Source: Brevibacterium sp. 'Marine' (lineage in GTDB: Bacteria > Actinomycetota > Actinomycetes > Actinomycetales > Brevibacteriaceae). From it: 64,000 nt of DNA. Within the stretch, counting starts at the first letter, position 1, and every line of letters begins with the position of its first letter. Below are positions 52,220 to 61,748 of the stretch, one piece after another. The stretch spans positions 3,720,001-3,784,000 of the forward strand of contig NZ_CP051626.1 in the NCBI RefSeq assembly GCF_012844365.1. The letters are read 5' to 3'. The notes below the pieces were generated by a model, which saw only the letters and a program-made list of their open reading frames with translations, searched no databases and was not told the DNA's origin. The translations under genes and the position numbers were made by a program.

Positions 52220-53251
52220 GTGACGATCGCCTTCGCGAAGACCCCGCTGCCCATCATCGGCGCCCCCATGGCCGGTGGGACGACGACGCCCGAACTTACC
52301 GAAGCCGTCGCCCGGGCCGGCGGATTCCCCTTCGTCGCCGGCGGCTACCTCACCGTCGAGGCTCTCGCTCCGCTCATCACACGGATGCGGGAGACGACCT
52401 CGAACTTCGGCGTCAACCTCTTCGCCCCGAATCCCGTTCCCGTCGATCACGAGGCCTTCGCCGACTTCGCCCGTGCGCTCGAACCGGCCGCAGCCGCCCG
52501 CGGGATCACGCTCGATGCCGAACCGGTCGAGGATGATGACCACTTCGACGACAAGCTCGATTGGCTCACCGAGCACCCCGTTCCCCTGGTCTCGTTCACG
52601 TTCAATCTGCCCACTGCCGAGGCGGTCGACCGCCTCCACGCCGTCGGCACTCAGGTCGTCGCCACCGTGACCTCGGTTCCCGAGGCGCGTGCGGCCGCCG
52701 AAGTCGGCGTCGACGCGCTCATCGTCCAGGGCCCGCGTGCCGGTGGGCATTCGGGCACCGCCGATCCGACGCGTGAGATCGAAGATCGCGCGACAGTCGA
52801 TCTCGTCCGTGACATCCTCGCCGAGGTGGACCTGCCCGTGGCGGCGGGAGGCGGAGTCGACGGTGAGGCCATGGTCGGCGACCTCCTCGGCGCGGGGGCG
52901 AGCGCCGTCGTCGTGGGCACCCTGCTGCTGCGCTCCGACGAGGCGGGAACAGCTCCGACGCATCGGGCCGCTCTCGCCGCCGACGAGTTCACAGAGACCC
53001 AGCTGACCAGGGCATTCACCGGACGGCCAGCGCGTGCGCTGGTCAATGACTTCGTGCGGACATTCGACCCGATCGCCGTCGACGCCTACCCTGCGGTACA
53101 CCATCTGACCAAGGAGTTCAGGGCCGCGGCGAAGAAGGCCGATGACCCGCACGGTCTGCACCTGTGGGCCGGAACCGGCTACCGCAGCGCCCAGGACGGA
53201 TCGGCGGAGACCATCGTCAAGGACCTCGGCGCTCGCTTCGCCCGCGAGTAG
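52220..53251 (+). CDS. Nitronate monooxygenase (2-nitropropane dioxygenase-like)
   Basis: A 343-residue FMN-dependent TIM-barrel enzyme that oxidises alkyl nitronates such as propionate 3-nitronate. Typical are PIIGAPMAGG at residues 11-20, NLFAPNP (about 66-72), and PVAAGGGVDG with VVVGTLLLRSDEAG (about 212-245). GTG 52220 has AAGGAG 6 bases before it. Monocistronic, divergent from the acyltransferase gene with 270 bases between. Confidence 0.88.
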   Translation: MTIAFAKTPLPIIGAPMAGGTTTPELTEAVARAGGFPFVAGGYLTVEALAPLITRMRETTSNFGVNLFAPNPVPVDHEAFADFARALEPAAAARGITLDAEPVEDDDHFDDKLDWLTEHPVPLVSFTFNLPTAEAVDRLHAVGTQVVATVTSVPEARAAAEVGVDALIVQGPRAGGHSGTADPTREIEDRATVDLVRDILAEVDLPVAAGGGVDGEAMVGDLLGAGASAVVVGTLLLRSDEAGTAPTHRAALAADEFTETQLTRAFTGRPARALVNDFVRTFDPIAVDAYPAVHHLTKEFRAAAKKADDPHGLHLWAGTGYRSAQDGSAETIVKDLGARFARE

Positions 53252-53258
53252 TCGGAAG

Positions 53259-53277
53259 GCGGGCGGGCAACGCCCGC
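53259..53277. terminator. Weak terminator after the nitronate monooxygenase
   Basis: GCGGGCG (53259-53265) and CGCCCGC (53271-53277) form a 7-base stem with a 5-base loop between the convergent monooxygenase and regulator genes. No T-tract follows, so strength is uncertain. Confidence 0.45.
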
Positions 53278-53300
53278 GCAACCGTCACTGACCGCGCCCC

Positions 53301-54032
53301 TCAGCTCCCGGCGACGACCAGCCCGGACTCGTACGCGGCGACGACGATCTGGGTGCGGTCGCGCAGTCCCAGCTTCGACAGGATCCTCGAGACGTGGGTC
53401 TTCACGGTCTGTTCGGCGAGGTAGAGCTGTTCGGCCACCTCGGCGTTGGCGTGGCCCTTCGCCACCAGGGTCATCACGTCGATCTCCCGGTCGGTGAGCT
53501 GACCGAGCACCGCGGTGTCCTTCGCGACGGTGGGACCGGCGACGTATTCGGCGATGAGGCGTCGGGTGACCGACGGCGCGAGCAGCGATTCCCCGCCGGC
53601 GACGACCCGGACCGCGGTGATCATGTCTTCGGCGGTGGCGTCCTTGAGGAGGAATCCGCTGGCCCCGGCCCGCAGTGCCGAGAACACGTATTCGTCGGCG
53701 TCGAACGTGGTGAGCATGATGACCCGTGGGTGGTTCCCGGGCATGCTGAAGATCGCTCGGGTGGCGTCGAGCCCGTTGAGCGTCGGCATCCGGATGTCCA
53801 TGAGGATGACATCGGGACTGGTGCGGCGGACGAGGTCGACGACGGCGGATCCGTCATCGGCGCTGCCGACGACCTGCATGTCCGACTGCGCGTCGAGCAG
53901 CGCCCCGAACCCCTGCCGCACCATCGCCTGATCGTCGACGATGGCGACCCTGATCGTCGTCTCCGACGGAGGCGGCACACTCGCCGAGGCGGATCCCGCG
54001 TTCCCGCCACCCGTCCTTTCTGCTTCCGGCAT
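53301..54032 (-). CDS. NarL-family response regulator, divergent from its presumed kinase
   Basis: A 243-residue regulator. The receiver has the acidic pair in IVDDQ, the phosphoacceptor aspartate in VILMDIRMP (about residue 80) and the lysine in FLLKDATAED. The LuxR HTH is LTDREIDVMTLVAKGHANAEVAEQL. The first 25 residues are a polar Ser/Gly-rich extension. It is divergent from the DMT-type transporter and the sensor kinase genes, with 159 bases between, so it probably pairs with that kinase. Confidence 0.92.
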   Translation of the reverse strand: MPEAERTGGGNAGSASASVPPPSETTIRVAIVDDQAMVRQGFGALLDAQSDMQVVGSADDGSAVVDLVRRTSPDVILMDIRMPTLNGLDATRAIFSMPGNHPRVIMLTTFDADEYVFSALRAGASGFLLKDATAEDMITAVRVVAGGESLLAPSVTRRLIAEYVAGPTVAKDTAVLGQLTDREIDVMTLVAKGHANAEVAEQLYLAEQTVKTHVSRILSKLGLRDRTQIVVAAYESGLVVAGS

Positions 54033-54191
54033 AGCTCCACGCTACCCGACGTTCACGGTCGGTAACCCTGAAGAACCCCGAGAACATGCCGCCGATGTCC
54101 CCTGATCCGCGATATTCACCCGCAAGTATCACCTCGGGGGACAGAGGTTCACCCGCTCGTATGATGTGCTCGAACCGACCGCCTCCTTAGC

Positions 54192-55112
54192 GTGACGGTC
54201 ATGATCATCACCGCCGTCATCCTCGCCACCGCAGCAGCGTTCTGCCTGGCCGTGGGAACCCACTTCCAGCAGCATGCCGTGGCCGCCATGGCTGCGGGCC
54301 TGCGCCGTCGCGCCACCTGGGCAACCGGGCTCGGACTGATGGGGCTGGTCACGGTGCTCAACGTCGCAGCCCTCGGGCTCGGTCCGGTCGCCATCGTCCA
54401 GCCCATCGGTGCGGTCTCTCTCGTCTTCGCCGTCCTCATCGGCCGGCGGTACTTCGGGCTCCGCCTCGGTGCTCCGCTGCTCGTCAGCATCGCGGTCACG
54501 CTCGTCGGGATCGTCTCCTTCGTGGCCACCTCGGCGAGGTTCGCCCACGACATCTCCGTGGATGCGCAGTCGGTGACGTGGCTGCTCGCCGTGCTCATCG
54601 CCCTCACCGTCTTCGCGGGGCTGTTCTCGTTCAGCTCCGCCGGCCACATTCCTCGGGTCATCATGACCGGGATCGTCTTCGGTACGGTCGCCGCGGCCAC
54701 GCACGTCCTCGCCCGGTCGGTCGTCATGTCGGGACTGCCCGGACTCGATATGTTCGGTCTGCGCTGGTGGGCGCTGCTGGCCGCGGTCGGACTCGCCTCG
54801 GCGGCGGGCTTCTGGCTCGTCCAGACCGCGTACGCCTGCGGCCCCGCCGAAACGGTGCTGGCCGGCCTCACCGTCATCGACCCGATCGTCGCCGTCATCA
54901 TCGGTGCCGCATTCTTCGGCGAATATACGGGTCTGACGCCGACTGCCACCTTCGGTCTGCTCGCCTCCGCAGTCGTCGGCATCGGCGGAGTGTGGATGCT
55001 CTCGCGCTTCCACCCGAAGGTCCTCGAATCCCACACCGCCGCCCGCACTGACACTGCGGTCGGCACCGCGCAGACGGCCCCGCACACAGCACAGGAAGGA
55101 ATCACGCTGTGA
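54192..55112 (+). CDS. DMT/EamA-like integral membrane protein
   Basis: A 306-residue membrane protein with about nine hydrophobic segments, built like the DMT superfamily, including the duplicated region with ALGLGPVAIVQPIGAVSLVF and TAYACGPAETVLAGLTVIDPIVAVIIG. Substrate unknown. GTG 54192 is used as start; ATG 54201 is the alternative. Its GTGA end overlaps the kinase gene by 4 bases, so transporter and kinase are co-translated and the transporter could be part of the sensing or the response. Confidence 0.8.
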   Translation: MTVMIITAVILATAAAFCLAVGTHFQQHAVAAMAAGLRRRATWATGLGLMGLVTVLNVAALGLGPVAIVQPIGAVSLVFAVLIGRRYFGLRLGAPLLVSIAVTLVGIVSFVATSARFAHDISVDAQSVTWLLAVLIALTVFAGLFSFSSAGHIPRVIMTGIVFGTVAAATHVLARSVVMSGLPGLDMFGLRWWALLAAVGLASAAGFWLVQTAYACGPAETVLAGLTVIDPIVAVIIGAAFFGEYTGLTPTATFGLLASAVVGIGGVWMLSRFHPKVLESHTAARTDTAVGTAQTAPHTAQEGITL

Positions 55113-57157
55113 ACCACTCCCCCGATCTCACTTCCCCCGCACCCGCCGACACGTACGCTGGAGACGTGCCCCGCCCAGCAGAGCCTCCGCAGATCGGCCC
55201 GAACACCCAGGCGGCCGCCGACTCTCCGGCCGCGACCGCACCGCGTTCGTGGTGGGCCAGGCTGTGGCGCAATCTCGGCCGTGATGCCGGCCTCGTCGCC
55301 CCGAGCCTGGTCATCTCCGTCATCGCCGCACCCGTCCTCGTCGTCCTGTTCTCGGTCTCGATCGCCACGGTCATCGTCTGGGTCGGCGTGCTCCTCCTGC
55401 CGCTGACGCTCACCGTCGCCCGCGCATTCGGCAACCTCTCTCGGGCCCGTGCCCGTGCGTGGGGCGCGCCCATCACCGAGGCGGCTCCCCGTCCCCGTGG
55501 ACGCGGACTCCGCTGGTGGCTGGCTCCGCTGTCCGATGCCCGCGCCTGGTTGGATCTGCTCTTCGAAGCCGTGTTCGCCCTGCCGATCCGGCTGTTCACG
55601 TTCTCCGTCTCCCTTGCCTGGTTCGCAGGCGGCCTGGGCGGGGCCACGTTCTTCTTCTGGGGCAGGTTCCTGCCCGAAGACGGCGGGGACACTGTCGACT
55701 GGGTCGTCGCGTGGGTGACGAACTCGCCGGTGACTGACCTCGGGTTCTCCGCCGAGGCGACGTTCCAATTCGTCACGGGCATCGTCCTGCTGCTGACGTT
55801 CCCCTTTGTCCTCCACGCTCTGGCGCTGCTCGAGATCGTTTCGATCCGCGCTGCCCTGTCGACCGATGGTGCAGCTTCCGCGATACAGCCGGCGCGGCCG
55901 GCCGAGGCCCCGGGCTCACACCTGTCCGTCTCGGCTCAGTCAACCCACCCGGAGCAGCCGACTCGTCCGGCGCAGTCATCAGCACTGTCGACCCTCGCCG
56001 AGGGTCAGGGGTGGTTCTGGCTCATCGCAGCATTCGTCGGGATCGTGCTCGTCGCGGTCGCCTGGCCGGTGACCACCGTCCTCTACGGTGTCCCGACGGT
56101 CTTCGCGATGATTCTTGCCTTCAGCCTCAGTGCCGCGCTCCTGCTGGCCGTGCGCTGGCCGATCCCGGCGATCGGCCTCGGCCTCGTCGCTCAGCTGGCA
56201 GGCATTCTGCTCACTTCGGACGTTTCGGGAGCAGTCCGACCGTTCACGGTCACCTCGCTGCTGGCTCTCGTTTTCCTCCACCTCATCATCGGTCTGCGTC
56301 ACCGCTGGATTCACCTCGTCGCACTGTGGTCGGGCAGTGCGCTCATCGGTGTGCTCGCCCTGGTCCTGCCGCATGCCGGCGAACTGCCCGGGGCCCTGTC
56401 GAACGTCATCACCACCGCAGCCGTCGCCGCCGGTGCCGGGATCATCGGCATCATCGGCAACCTGCTCGTCAGAGGTCGCAGACAGCTCGAATCCGAACGC
56501 GAACTCAGCGCCGCGGAGCTGGCGAAGCGACAGGAGCTCGAAGAGCGCAACCGGATCGCTCAGGAACTCCACGATGTCGTCGCGCACAGCATGTCGGTCA
56601 TCAGCGTGCAGGCAACCACCGCGAAGTACCGACTGCCCGGACTCGATGAGCGCAGCCTCGGCGAATTCGACTCGATGGCCTCATCGGCCAGGCAGGCACT
56701 GACGGAGATGCGCGGACTGCTCTCGATCCTGCGCGGTGGCCGGGATGCCGACTTGGCACCGCAGCCGACCATCGACGACATTCCCGCTCTCGTCGATGTC
56801 ACGCGCGGCTCCGGTGCAATCGTCGATCTCGACTTCCCCACCGAGCCTATGTCGCTGCCGCCGACGACGAGCCTCACGGCGTTCCGCGTGGTTCAGGAGA
56901 GTCTGTCGAATGCGCTGCGGCATGCTGCCGGCGCCCCCATGGCGGTCACCGTCACGGCCATCGGCTCCCGGCTCGAGATCTCCGTGCTCAACGGGGAACC
57001 CGACGGCGGGTCGGATGCGGGTGGGCACAGCCACCTCGGCGGAGGTTTCGGCATCAAGGGAATGCGCGAACGTGTCGAAGCCTTGGGCGGGAGCCTGCAG
57101 GTGGGGCCGACGAATGCCGGCGGGTTCGAGGTCGCGGCGTCGCTGCCAATGGAGTGA
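55109..57157 (+). CDS. Sensor histidine kinase, NarX-type with N-terminal sensor membrane domain
   Basis: A 682-residue kinase. The N-terminal 400 residues hold about ten hydrophobic segments in two blocks split by a Pro/Thr/Ser-rich spacer (about 260-295); the first block looks like the putative-sensor (PF13796-type) domain. The catalytic part has the histidine in AQELHDVVAHSMSVISVQ (about residue 490) and a HATPase with GGGFGIKGMRERVEALGG at the end. GTG 55109 overlaps the transporter gene. The partner is likely the divergent NarL-type regulator. Confidence 0.92.
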   Translation: MNHSPDLTSPAPADTYAGDVPRPAEPPQIGPNTQAAADSPAATAPRSWWARLWRNLGRDAGLVAPSLVISVIAAPVLVVLFSVSIATVIVWVGVLLLPLTLTVARAFGNLSRARARAWGAPITEAAPRPRGRGLRWWLAPLSDARAWLDLLFEAVFALPIRLFTFSVSLAWFAGGLGGATFFFWGRFLPEDGGDTVDWVVAWVTNSPVTDLGFSAEATFQFVTGIVLLLTFPFVLHALALLEIVSIRAALSTDGAASAIQPARPAEAPGSHLSVSAQSTHPEQPTRPAQSSALSTLAEGQGWFWLIAAFVGIVLVAVAWPVTTVLYGVPTVFAMILAFSLSAALLLAVRWPIPAIGLGLVAQLAGILLTSDVSGAVRPFTVTSLLALVFLHLIIGLRHRWIHLVALWSGSALIGVLALVLPHAGELPGALSNVITTAAVAAGAGIIGIIGNLLVRGRRQLESERELSAAELAKRQELEERNRIAQELHDVVAHSMSVISVQATTAKYRLPGLDERSLGEFDSMASSARQALTEMRGLLSILRGGRDADLAPQPTIDDIPALVDVTRGSGAIVDLDFPTEPMSLPPTTSLTAFRVVQESLSNALRHAAGAPMAVTVTAIGSRLEISVLNGEPDGGSDAGGHSHLGGGFGIKGMRERVEALGGSLQVGPTNAGGFEVAASLPME

Positions 57158-57231
57158 GCGCGAACGGATTGATGACATAATTGATCAAGGCATCCTGTTT
57201 CTCAGAATCCCCCTCGAAAGGGCAGGCCACC

Positions 57232-58158
57232 TTGACACAGCCATCCCCGTCCGAACACTCGGCCTCTCCGGCTCCGCAAAAGCAGTCGCAGTTCGTCCGG
57301 GATCTCCGGCGTACGATTGCCATCATCATCGTCGTGGCGTTCAGCCTAGCTGCGGCCGGCGGAATCAGCGTCCTCCTCGGCGACGTCGAGTCCGAAGCGA
57401 CGTTCCAGGTCATCGGGACGACGGCAGTGACCGGCATCTGCAGCGTCGCCGCCTTCTGTGGAGCGACGCTCATTGGTCGACGAGTCCAATGGTTTGGCAG
57501 CGTCACGATTCTGCTGGCATTCGTCACCCTGCTGCTGAGCGTCGTGTTCCTGTGGGGCGATCCATATTCGTGGGGTGGCCATGCCCCCGGCTCCACCGGC
57601 ATGACTCTTGGCGACATCTTCTACCAGGTGCTGTCCTCATTCGCCCTCGTCACCGGTGTCGCCTCGATTTTCTCGCTCATACTGCTCTTGACGTCCCGGA
57701 CTTGGTTGGTGCGGATCGGGTTGCCGATCACGCTCGGCTTGCTTGGCCTCGGCACATGCCTCGTGCTCGTCACGATCTGGGTGGAATCGGCGTGGGGACT
57801 AGAGTGGCTGACCCGCGTCAACGGGATCGTGTGGATTCTCGCCGCGCTCGGTGTCGTCATCGTGCCGCTTACCTCGCTGCTGCTCAGGGCCGGGACGAAG
57901 CCGACGGAGACGACGCCGGCAACGACAGTCACGAAGACTGACGCTCATGCTGGAATGTCGGTAGGATCGACGCAGCATGGTTCGGCACAACCTCATACGA
58001 CTCAGCATGGTTCAACTCAGCCGTCGTCGACTCTGTCTCCGACGACGCTCGATCGCATCGACGCCGCCGCTCGCGCCGAGGGCATCACGGCAGACGAGCT
58101 CATCGATCGGCTTCTGACCGCGGAGCCTCGAACCCCTTCGGCAGACGAGAGTCGATGA
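57232..58158 (+). CDS. Membrane protein with Ser/Thr/Gln/His-rich tail (function unknown)
   Basis: A 308-residue protein with six or seven hydrophobic segments (about residues 25-225) and no recognised family. TTG 57232 has AAGGGCAGG 6 bases before it; an upstream TTG at 57181 would be less likely. The soluble C-terminus has repeats of the TQHGST/TQHGSA type (about 243-268) and ends with a short amphipathic stretch (TLDRIDAAARAEGITADELIDRLL) that looks like a ribbon-helix-helix or dimerisation segment. It shares 59 bases with the HAAS-like gene on the opposite strand. Confidence 0.65.
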   Translation: MTQPSPSEHSASPAPQKQSQFVRDLRRTIAIIIVVAFSLAAAGGISVLLGDVESEATFQVIGTTAVTGICSVAAFCGATLIGRRVQWFGSVTILLAFVTLLLSVVFLWGDPYSWGGHAPGSTGMTLGDIFYQVLSSFALVTGVASIFSLILLLTSRTWLVRIGLPITLGLLGLGTCLVLVTIWVESAWGLEWLTRVNGIVWILAALGVVIVPLTSLLLRAGTKPTETTPATTVTKTDAHAGMSVGSTQHGSAQPHTTQHGSTQPSSTLSPTTLDRIDAAARAEGITADELIDRLLTAEPRTPSADESR

Positions 58159-58504
58159 AACCTGCGACGAAGGTGCCGATGACGAGCAGGACGAGGAGCG
58201 CGATCATGCCGGCGAAGTTCGACAACACGGGGTTCGTGAAGTCGAACAGTCCCGGCCAGATGGCGTAGACGACCACACAGCACACGCCCACGAATCCGAA
58301 CACGTTGAGCGTCGCCCGGCCCGTGGACCGTGCGCGCTTCTCGCTGTGCTTTGAGGCTTTCTCTTCGGGGGTGCCGAACGCGTCCTCGGGTGTCGTCCCT
58401 GCCGCCTCCGCCGCGTCTTTGACCTCGTGGAGGACGGTGAGGACCTGGTCTTCTTCACACCCGCGCCGGCGCAGGTTCTGGGCGAGCTCGCTGTAGTAGC
58501 TCAT
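58100..58504 (-). CDS. HAAS-like/DUF1700-type small membrane protein
   Basis: A 134-residue protein: a soluble helical N-terminus (YYSELAQNLRRRGCEEDQVLTVLHEVKDAAEAAG, about 3-36) like the HAAS domain, then two hydrophobic segments (about 66-85 and 92-113). HAAS proteins often sit beside PadR regulators; no PadR gene is visible here. It follows the CPBP protease gene with a 4-base overlap, so the two act together or are at least co-expressed. Confidence 0.7.
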   Translation of the reverse strand: MSYYSELAQNLRRRGCEEDQVLTVLHEVKDAAEAAGTTPEDAFGTPEEKASKHSEKRARSTGRATLNVFGFVGVCCVVVYAIWPGLFDFTNPVLSNFAGMIALLVLLVIGTFVAGFIDSRLPKGFEAPRSEADR

Positions 58505-59514
58505 GACAGGTTCGCTTTCGTTTCGGTGTCCGCATTCACGTCGCTGTCCACCGCGGTTTCCTCGTTCTCTGGGCCGTCCCCGCTGGGACGGAGCATTTCA
58601 CGGCTCGAAGGGCCGCCTCGGCGAAAGGACGATCCTCTTCGGCGGCGATGATCGAGGACGACGATGATGCCGAAGACGATCGGAGCCGCGATCGACACGA
58701 CGACCTCGACTGTGGGGGCGCTCGTCGCATTGAGGTCGGCACCGGCGAGCACACCCAGACCGAACGCGAAGACGTTGTTGACGATGTGGAAGGCGATTCC
58801 CGCCTCGAGACCGCCGGTGATGATGGTCAGGGTGCCGACGATGACGGCGAAGATCCCGACGTCGATGAGTCCCGGCAGGTCGTAGACGTGTCCGACGACG
58901 AAGATCGGCACGGGGATGAGCACGGCCCATGCGGGGTGACGCAGCCACGAGCCGATGATGTTCATGGCCAGGCCGCGGAAGACGACCTCCTCGGCCGTCG
59001 CCTGGAACGGAACAAGGAGGATGATGGCGACGAGCATGGCGAACACTTGGCTGTTCCACACGATTCCCGAGGTCAGGTCGCCCATCGCTCCGTCGGAGAA
59101 GGTGACCATGACGATCGCGCAGACCACCCATACGGCCGCGCCGACCAGCAGATACCGGCCGAGCCGCCCCCATCGCATGCCGCCGCGAAGCGAGATCATC
59201 GAGGAGAACGAGCGCCGGTAGATGCATAGGGTCGCCAGCTCGGTGGCCGGCCACATGAGGATGACGCTGATGAGTCCGAAGAGGACGCCGGTGGTCGTGT
59301 TCATGTCGATGAGCTGGCCCGACCATGCGTTGAAGTCACCGTCGGCGCCGAGGGCGAACAGTGCCCAGACGAAGAAGCCGACGAACAGGACAACGATGGC
59401 GATGAGGTAGAACACGAGGGTCAGGAGCGCCACGAGGATCGGTTTGAACCACCTGTTGTCCGGCAGCGCGGCGAACTGACGATGATAGTGCGGGGTGTGG
59501 GGTTGATTTCTCAT
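58501..59514 (-). CDS. CPBP/CAAX-type intramembrane metalloprotease
   Basis: A 337-residue membrane protein with eight hydrophobic segments. The CPBP catalytic motifs are present: EEVVFRG (glutamate pair, about 195-201), a histidine in GHVYDLPGL (about 228-236) and FHIVNN (about 263-268). The family includes CAAX-like proteases and bacteriocin-immunity proteins. ATG 59514 has GGGTGGAG 4 bases before it. The C-terminal tail is polar. It is the first of two genes divergent from the third two-component system. Confidence 0.85.
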   Translation of the reverse strand: MRNQPHTPHYHRQFAALPDNRWFKPILVALLTLVFYLIAIVVLFVGFFVWALFALGADGDFNAWSGQLIDMNTTTGVLFGLISVILMWPATELATLCIYRRSFSSMISLRGGMRWGRLGRYLLVGAAVWVVCAIVMVTFSDGAMGDLTSGIVWNSQVFAMLVAIILLVPFQATAEEVVFRGLAMNIIGSWLRHPAWAVLIPVPIFVVGHVYDLPGLIDVGIFAVIVGTLTIITGGLEAGIAFHIVNNVFAFGLGVLAGADLNATSAPTVEVVVSIAAPIVFGIIVVLDHRRRRGSSFRRGGPSSREMLRPSGDGPENEETAVDSDVNADTETKANLS

Positions 59515-59695
59515 GTCTCCACCCTTTCGAAACCGGCGGCCGCCCACCATCGGTCAAGGGCATGATTCCTGTCATTCGATCGGGTGAATGCGCACGTCAG
59601 ATGGCCGTCGGCCGGATGCCTGCGACTGCGAGTCCGCACCGATTTCATCCTTTTGGGCGACAGACCATCCGCCGTCTCACCGGTAGGCTCGAAGG

Positions 59696-61105
59696 GTGAC
59701 ACCTCGCCCCGCCCGCCGCCCGCTCGCGCATGCCCTCCTCTGGACCGGCATCTCCGCGATCGTCGGCGTGCTCATCCTCTTCATCGTCATCGGGCAGCAA
59801 TGGCCGGATCCTGATTCCACCGCGGCTGAGACGGACGCGCTCAGTGCCGAGATCTTCGTCCACATCGTATTCGGGCTCGTTTCCTTCGTCTGTCTGCCCA
59901 TCGTGCTCCTCTTCGACGGACGCCGGATTCCGCGCCAACAGCTGCGTCCGAAGGTCCTTGCCTCGGAGAAGCTGCGCGAGTTCCTCACCGTCACCGGACA
60001 CGGCGGTGATGAGTTCCTCGCAGCCGACGGATCCGTCGAATCCCTTCAACGACGTCCGGGAGGCTGGATTCCCGTCACCGTCGGGATCATCGGCATCCTC
60101 CTGGGCACGGTCAGCATCCTCGGCGCCTTCGCCGCTTCGATTATGCTCATCTCACTGTCGGCCCGGCGCAGCTGGGCTCTCGACTTCGTCGCACTCGCCG
60201 CCACACTGGCAGCCTTCTCAGCGACCTATGTGCTCACTCCGCAGGCAGCGGGAGCCTTCGATCTTCCAGTGTTCGTCTTCGGCGGCACGATGTACGCCGT
60301 CATCGTCATCGTCGGCGTCATCCGCGGTGCCCGCGAGCAGGGCTTCATCGACTCCGCCGCGCAGACTCTGCTGCGCGAACGCTCCCGGCAGGACCGCGCC
60401 ATCGCCGAGGTGCGACGCGGCATCGCCCGCGATATGCACGATTCCCTGTCCCACCATCTCTCCGTCATCGCGATGTACTCCGGTGCCCTGTCCGTGCGGC
60501 AGGACCTCGACCCCGACGAGGTCCGCGAAAGCGCCCGCCTCATCGCCGATGCTGCCCGTCGCTCCGGAGTCGAATTGCGTGAGGTGCTCACGATGCTGCG
60601 CAGTGATGACCAGGGCACGGTCATCGACCCCGACATCGACCGCCTCGTCGCGGCCAGGGGCGACACCGCCGAACTGCGCTACCTCGAACCGGTGACCGCC
60701 GAGGCCCTCCACCGGTGTGGGGCGCTCGAGCAGACGACGATCTACCGCTTCGTCCAGGAGGCGATCACGAACGCGGTGAAGCACGCACCAGGCCAGACGG
60801 TGACGATCAAGGTCGGCTTCGATGAGGCCGACGGTCACCTCGTGCTCGTCGCCAGCAATCCGCACACAGGTCTGGCCCCGGCCTTCCGCGCGGGAGCGCA
60901 GCAGCTCGTCTCCGGATCCGGGTTGGGACTGCTCGGCCTGCGGGAGAGAATGGAGGCCATGGGCGGCGATCTCACCGTGACGACCACCCCGGAGTTCACC
61001 CTCCGCGCCCGCATCCCCGTCGATGTCGACATCGTCACCGACGGCGACGCTCTGGGTATGACCGAATCGACCGATTCCCCCGACGAGCAGGAGACGCAGC
61101 CATGA
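59696..61105 (+). CDS. Sensor histidine kinase (NarX/HisKA_3 type)
   Basis: A 469-residue kinase. Five or six hydrophobic segments lie in the first 225 residues, then the histidine in ARDMHDSLSHHLSVIAMYSG (about residue 247), and the HATPase with GLGLLGLRERMEAMGG near residue 415-430. GTG 59696 is followed by a basic N-terminus and a TM segment, as in this group. It overlaps the regulator gene by 4 bases. Confidence 0.92.
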   Translation: MTPRPARRPLAHALLWTGISAIVGVLILFIVIGQQWPDPDSTAAETDALSAEIFVHIVFGLVSFVCLPIVLLFDGRRIPRQQLRPKVLASEKLREFLTVTGHGGDEFLAADGSVESLQRRPGGWIPVTVGIIGILLGTVSILGAFAASIMLISLSARRSWALDFVALAATLAAFSATYVLTPQAAGAFDLPVFVFGGTMYAVIVIVGVIRGAREQGFIDSAAQTLLRERSRQDRAIAEVRRGIARDMHDSLSHHLSVIAMYSGALSVRQDLDPDEVRESARLIADAARRSGVELREVLTMLRSDDQGTVIDPDIDRLVAARGDTAELRYLEPVTAEALHRCGALEQTTIYRFVQEAITNAVKHAPGQTVTIKVGFDEADGHLVLVASNPHTGLAPAFRAGAQQLVSGSGLGLLGLRERMEAMGGDLTVTTTPEFTLRARIPVDVDIVTDGDALGMTESTDSPDEQETQP

Positions 61106-61734
61106 GCATTCGGGTTCTCATCGCCGACGACGAATCGCTCATGCGCTCGGGCCTCAGGCTCCTCCTCGGCGCGGCGACCGATATCGACGTCATCGCCGAG
61201 GCGGTCGACGGTGTCGAAGCCATCGACCTCGCCCGTCGGCTGAGTCCCGACCTCGTGCTCATGGACATCCGGATGCCCCGCCTCGACGGCCTCGAGGCCG
61301 CACAGACACTGCTGTCCGAGCCCGAACATCCGCAGGTGCTCATGCTCACGGCCTTCGGGACCGACGATTTCATCCACCGCGCCCTGCAGTCCGGGGCGGC
61401 AGGCTACATCCTCAAGGACACCCCGCCGGATGAGCTCATCAACGCCGTTCGCGCGGCCGCCGACGGCACCCGCACCCTGTCGGCGACCGCCTTGGCCACG
61501 TTGATGTCGTCCCGTCCGGCCGCCTCGGCGCCGGATCAGGATCCGCTGGCAAATCTGTCGACCAGGGAACGGGAGATCGCCGAGGCGGTCGCTCAGGGTA
61601 TGACGAACGCGCAGGTGGCGCGGTCGCTGTTCGTCTCGACGGCGACGGTGAAGACCCACCTGGCCCGGATATTCGACAAGCTCGAGGTGACCTCGCGGGT
61701 GCAGCTGGCGCTGCTCGTCAACGCCCGCCGCTGA
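61102..61734 (+). CDS. NarL-family response regulator
   Basis: The 210-residue regulator has a receiver with acidic pair in IADDES, the phosphoacceptor aspartate in LVLMDIRMP (about residue 54) and lysine in YILKDT, then the LuxR HTH LSTREREIAEAVAQGMTNAQVARSL. ATG 61102 overlaps the kinase stop by 4 bases. It forms a kinase-regulator pair divergent from the CPBP and HAAS-like genes. Confidence 0.94.
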   Translation: MSIRVLIADDESLMRSGLRLLLGAATDIDVIAEAVDGVEAIDLARRLSPDLVLMDIRMPRLDGLEAAQTLLSEPEHPQVLMLTAFGTDDFIHRALQSGAAGYILKDTPPDELINAVRAAADGTRTLSATALATLMSSRPAASAPDQDPLANLSTREREIAEAVAQGMTNAQVARSLFVSTATVKTHLARIFDKLEVTSRVQLALLVNARR

Positions 61735-61748
61735 GCCTCCCTAGTCGA

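Noticed and set aside
54149-55816. 555-residue open frame opposite the DMT and kinase genes
   Set aside because: Composition is dominated by Arg, Glu and Gly, with no domain, and the plus strand carries two recognisable proteins.
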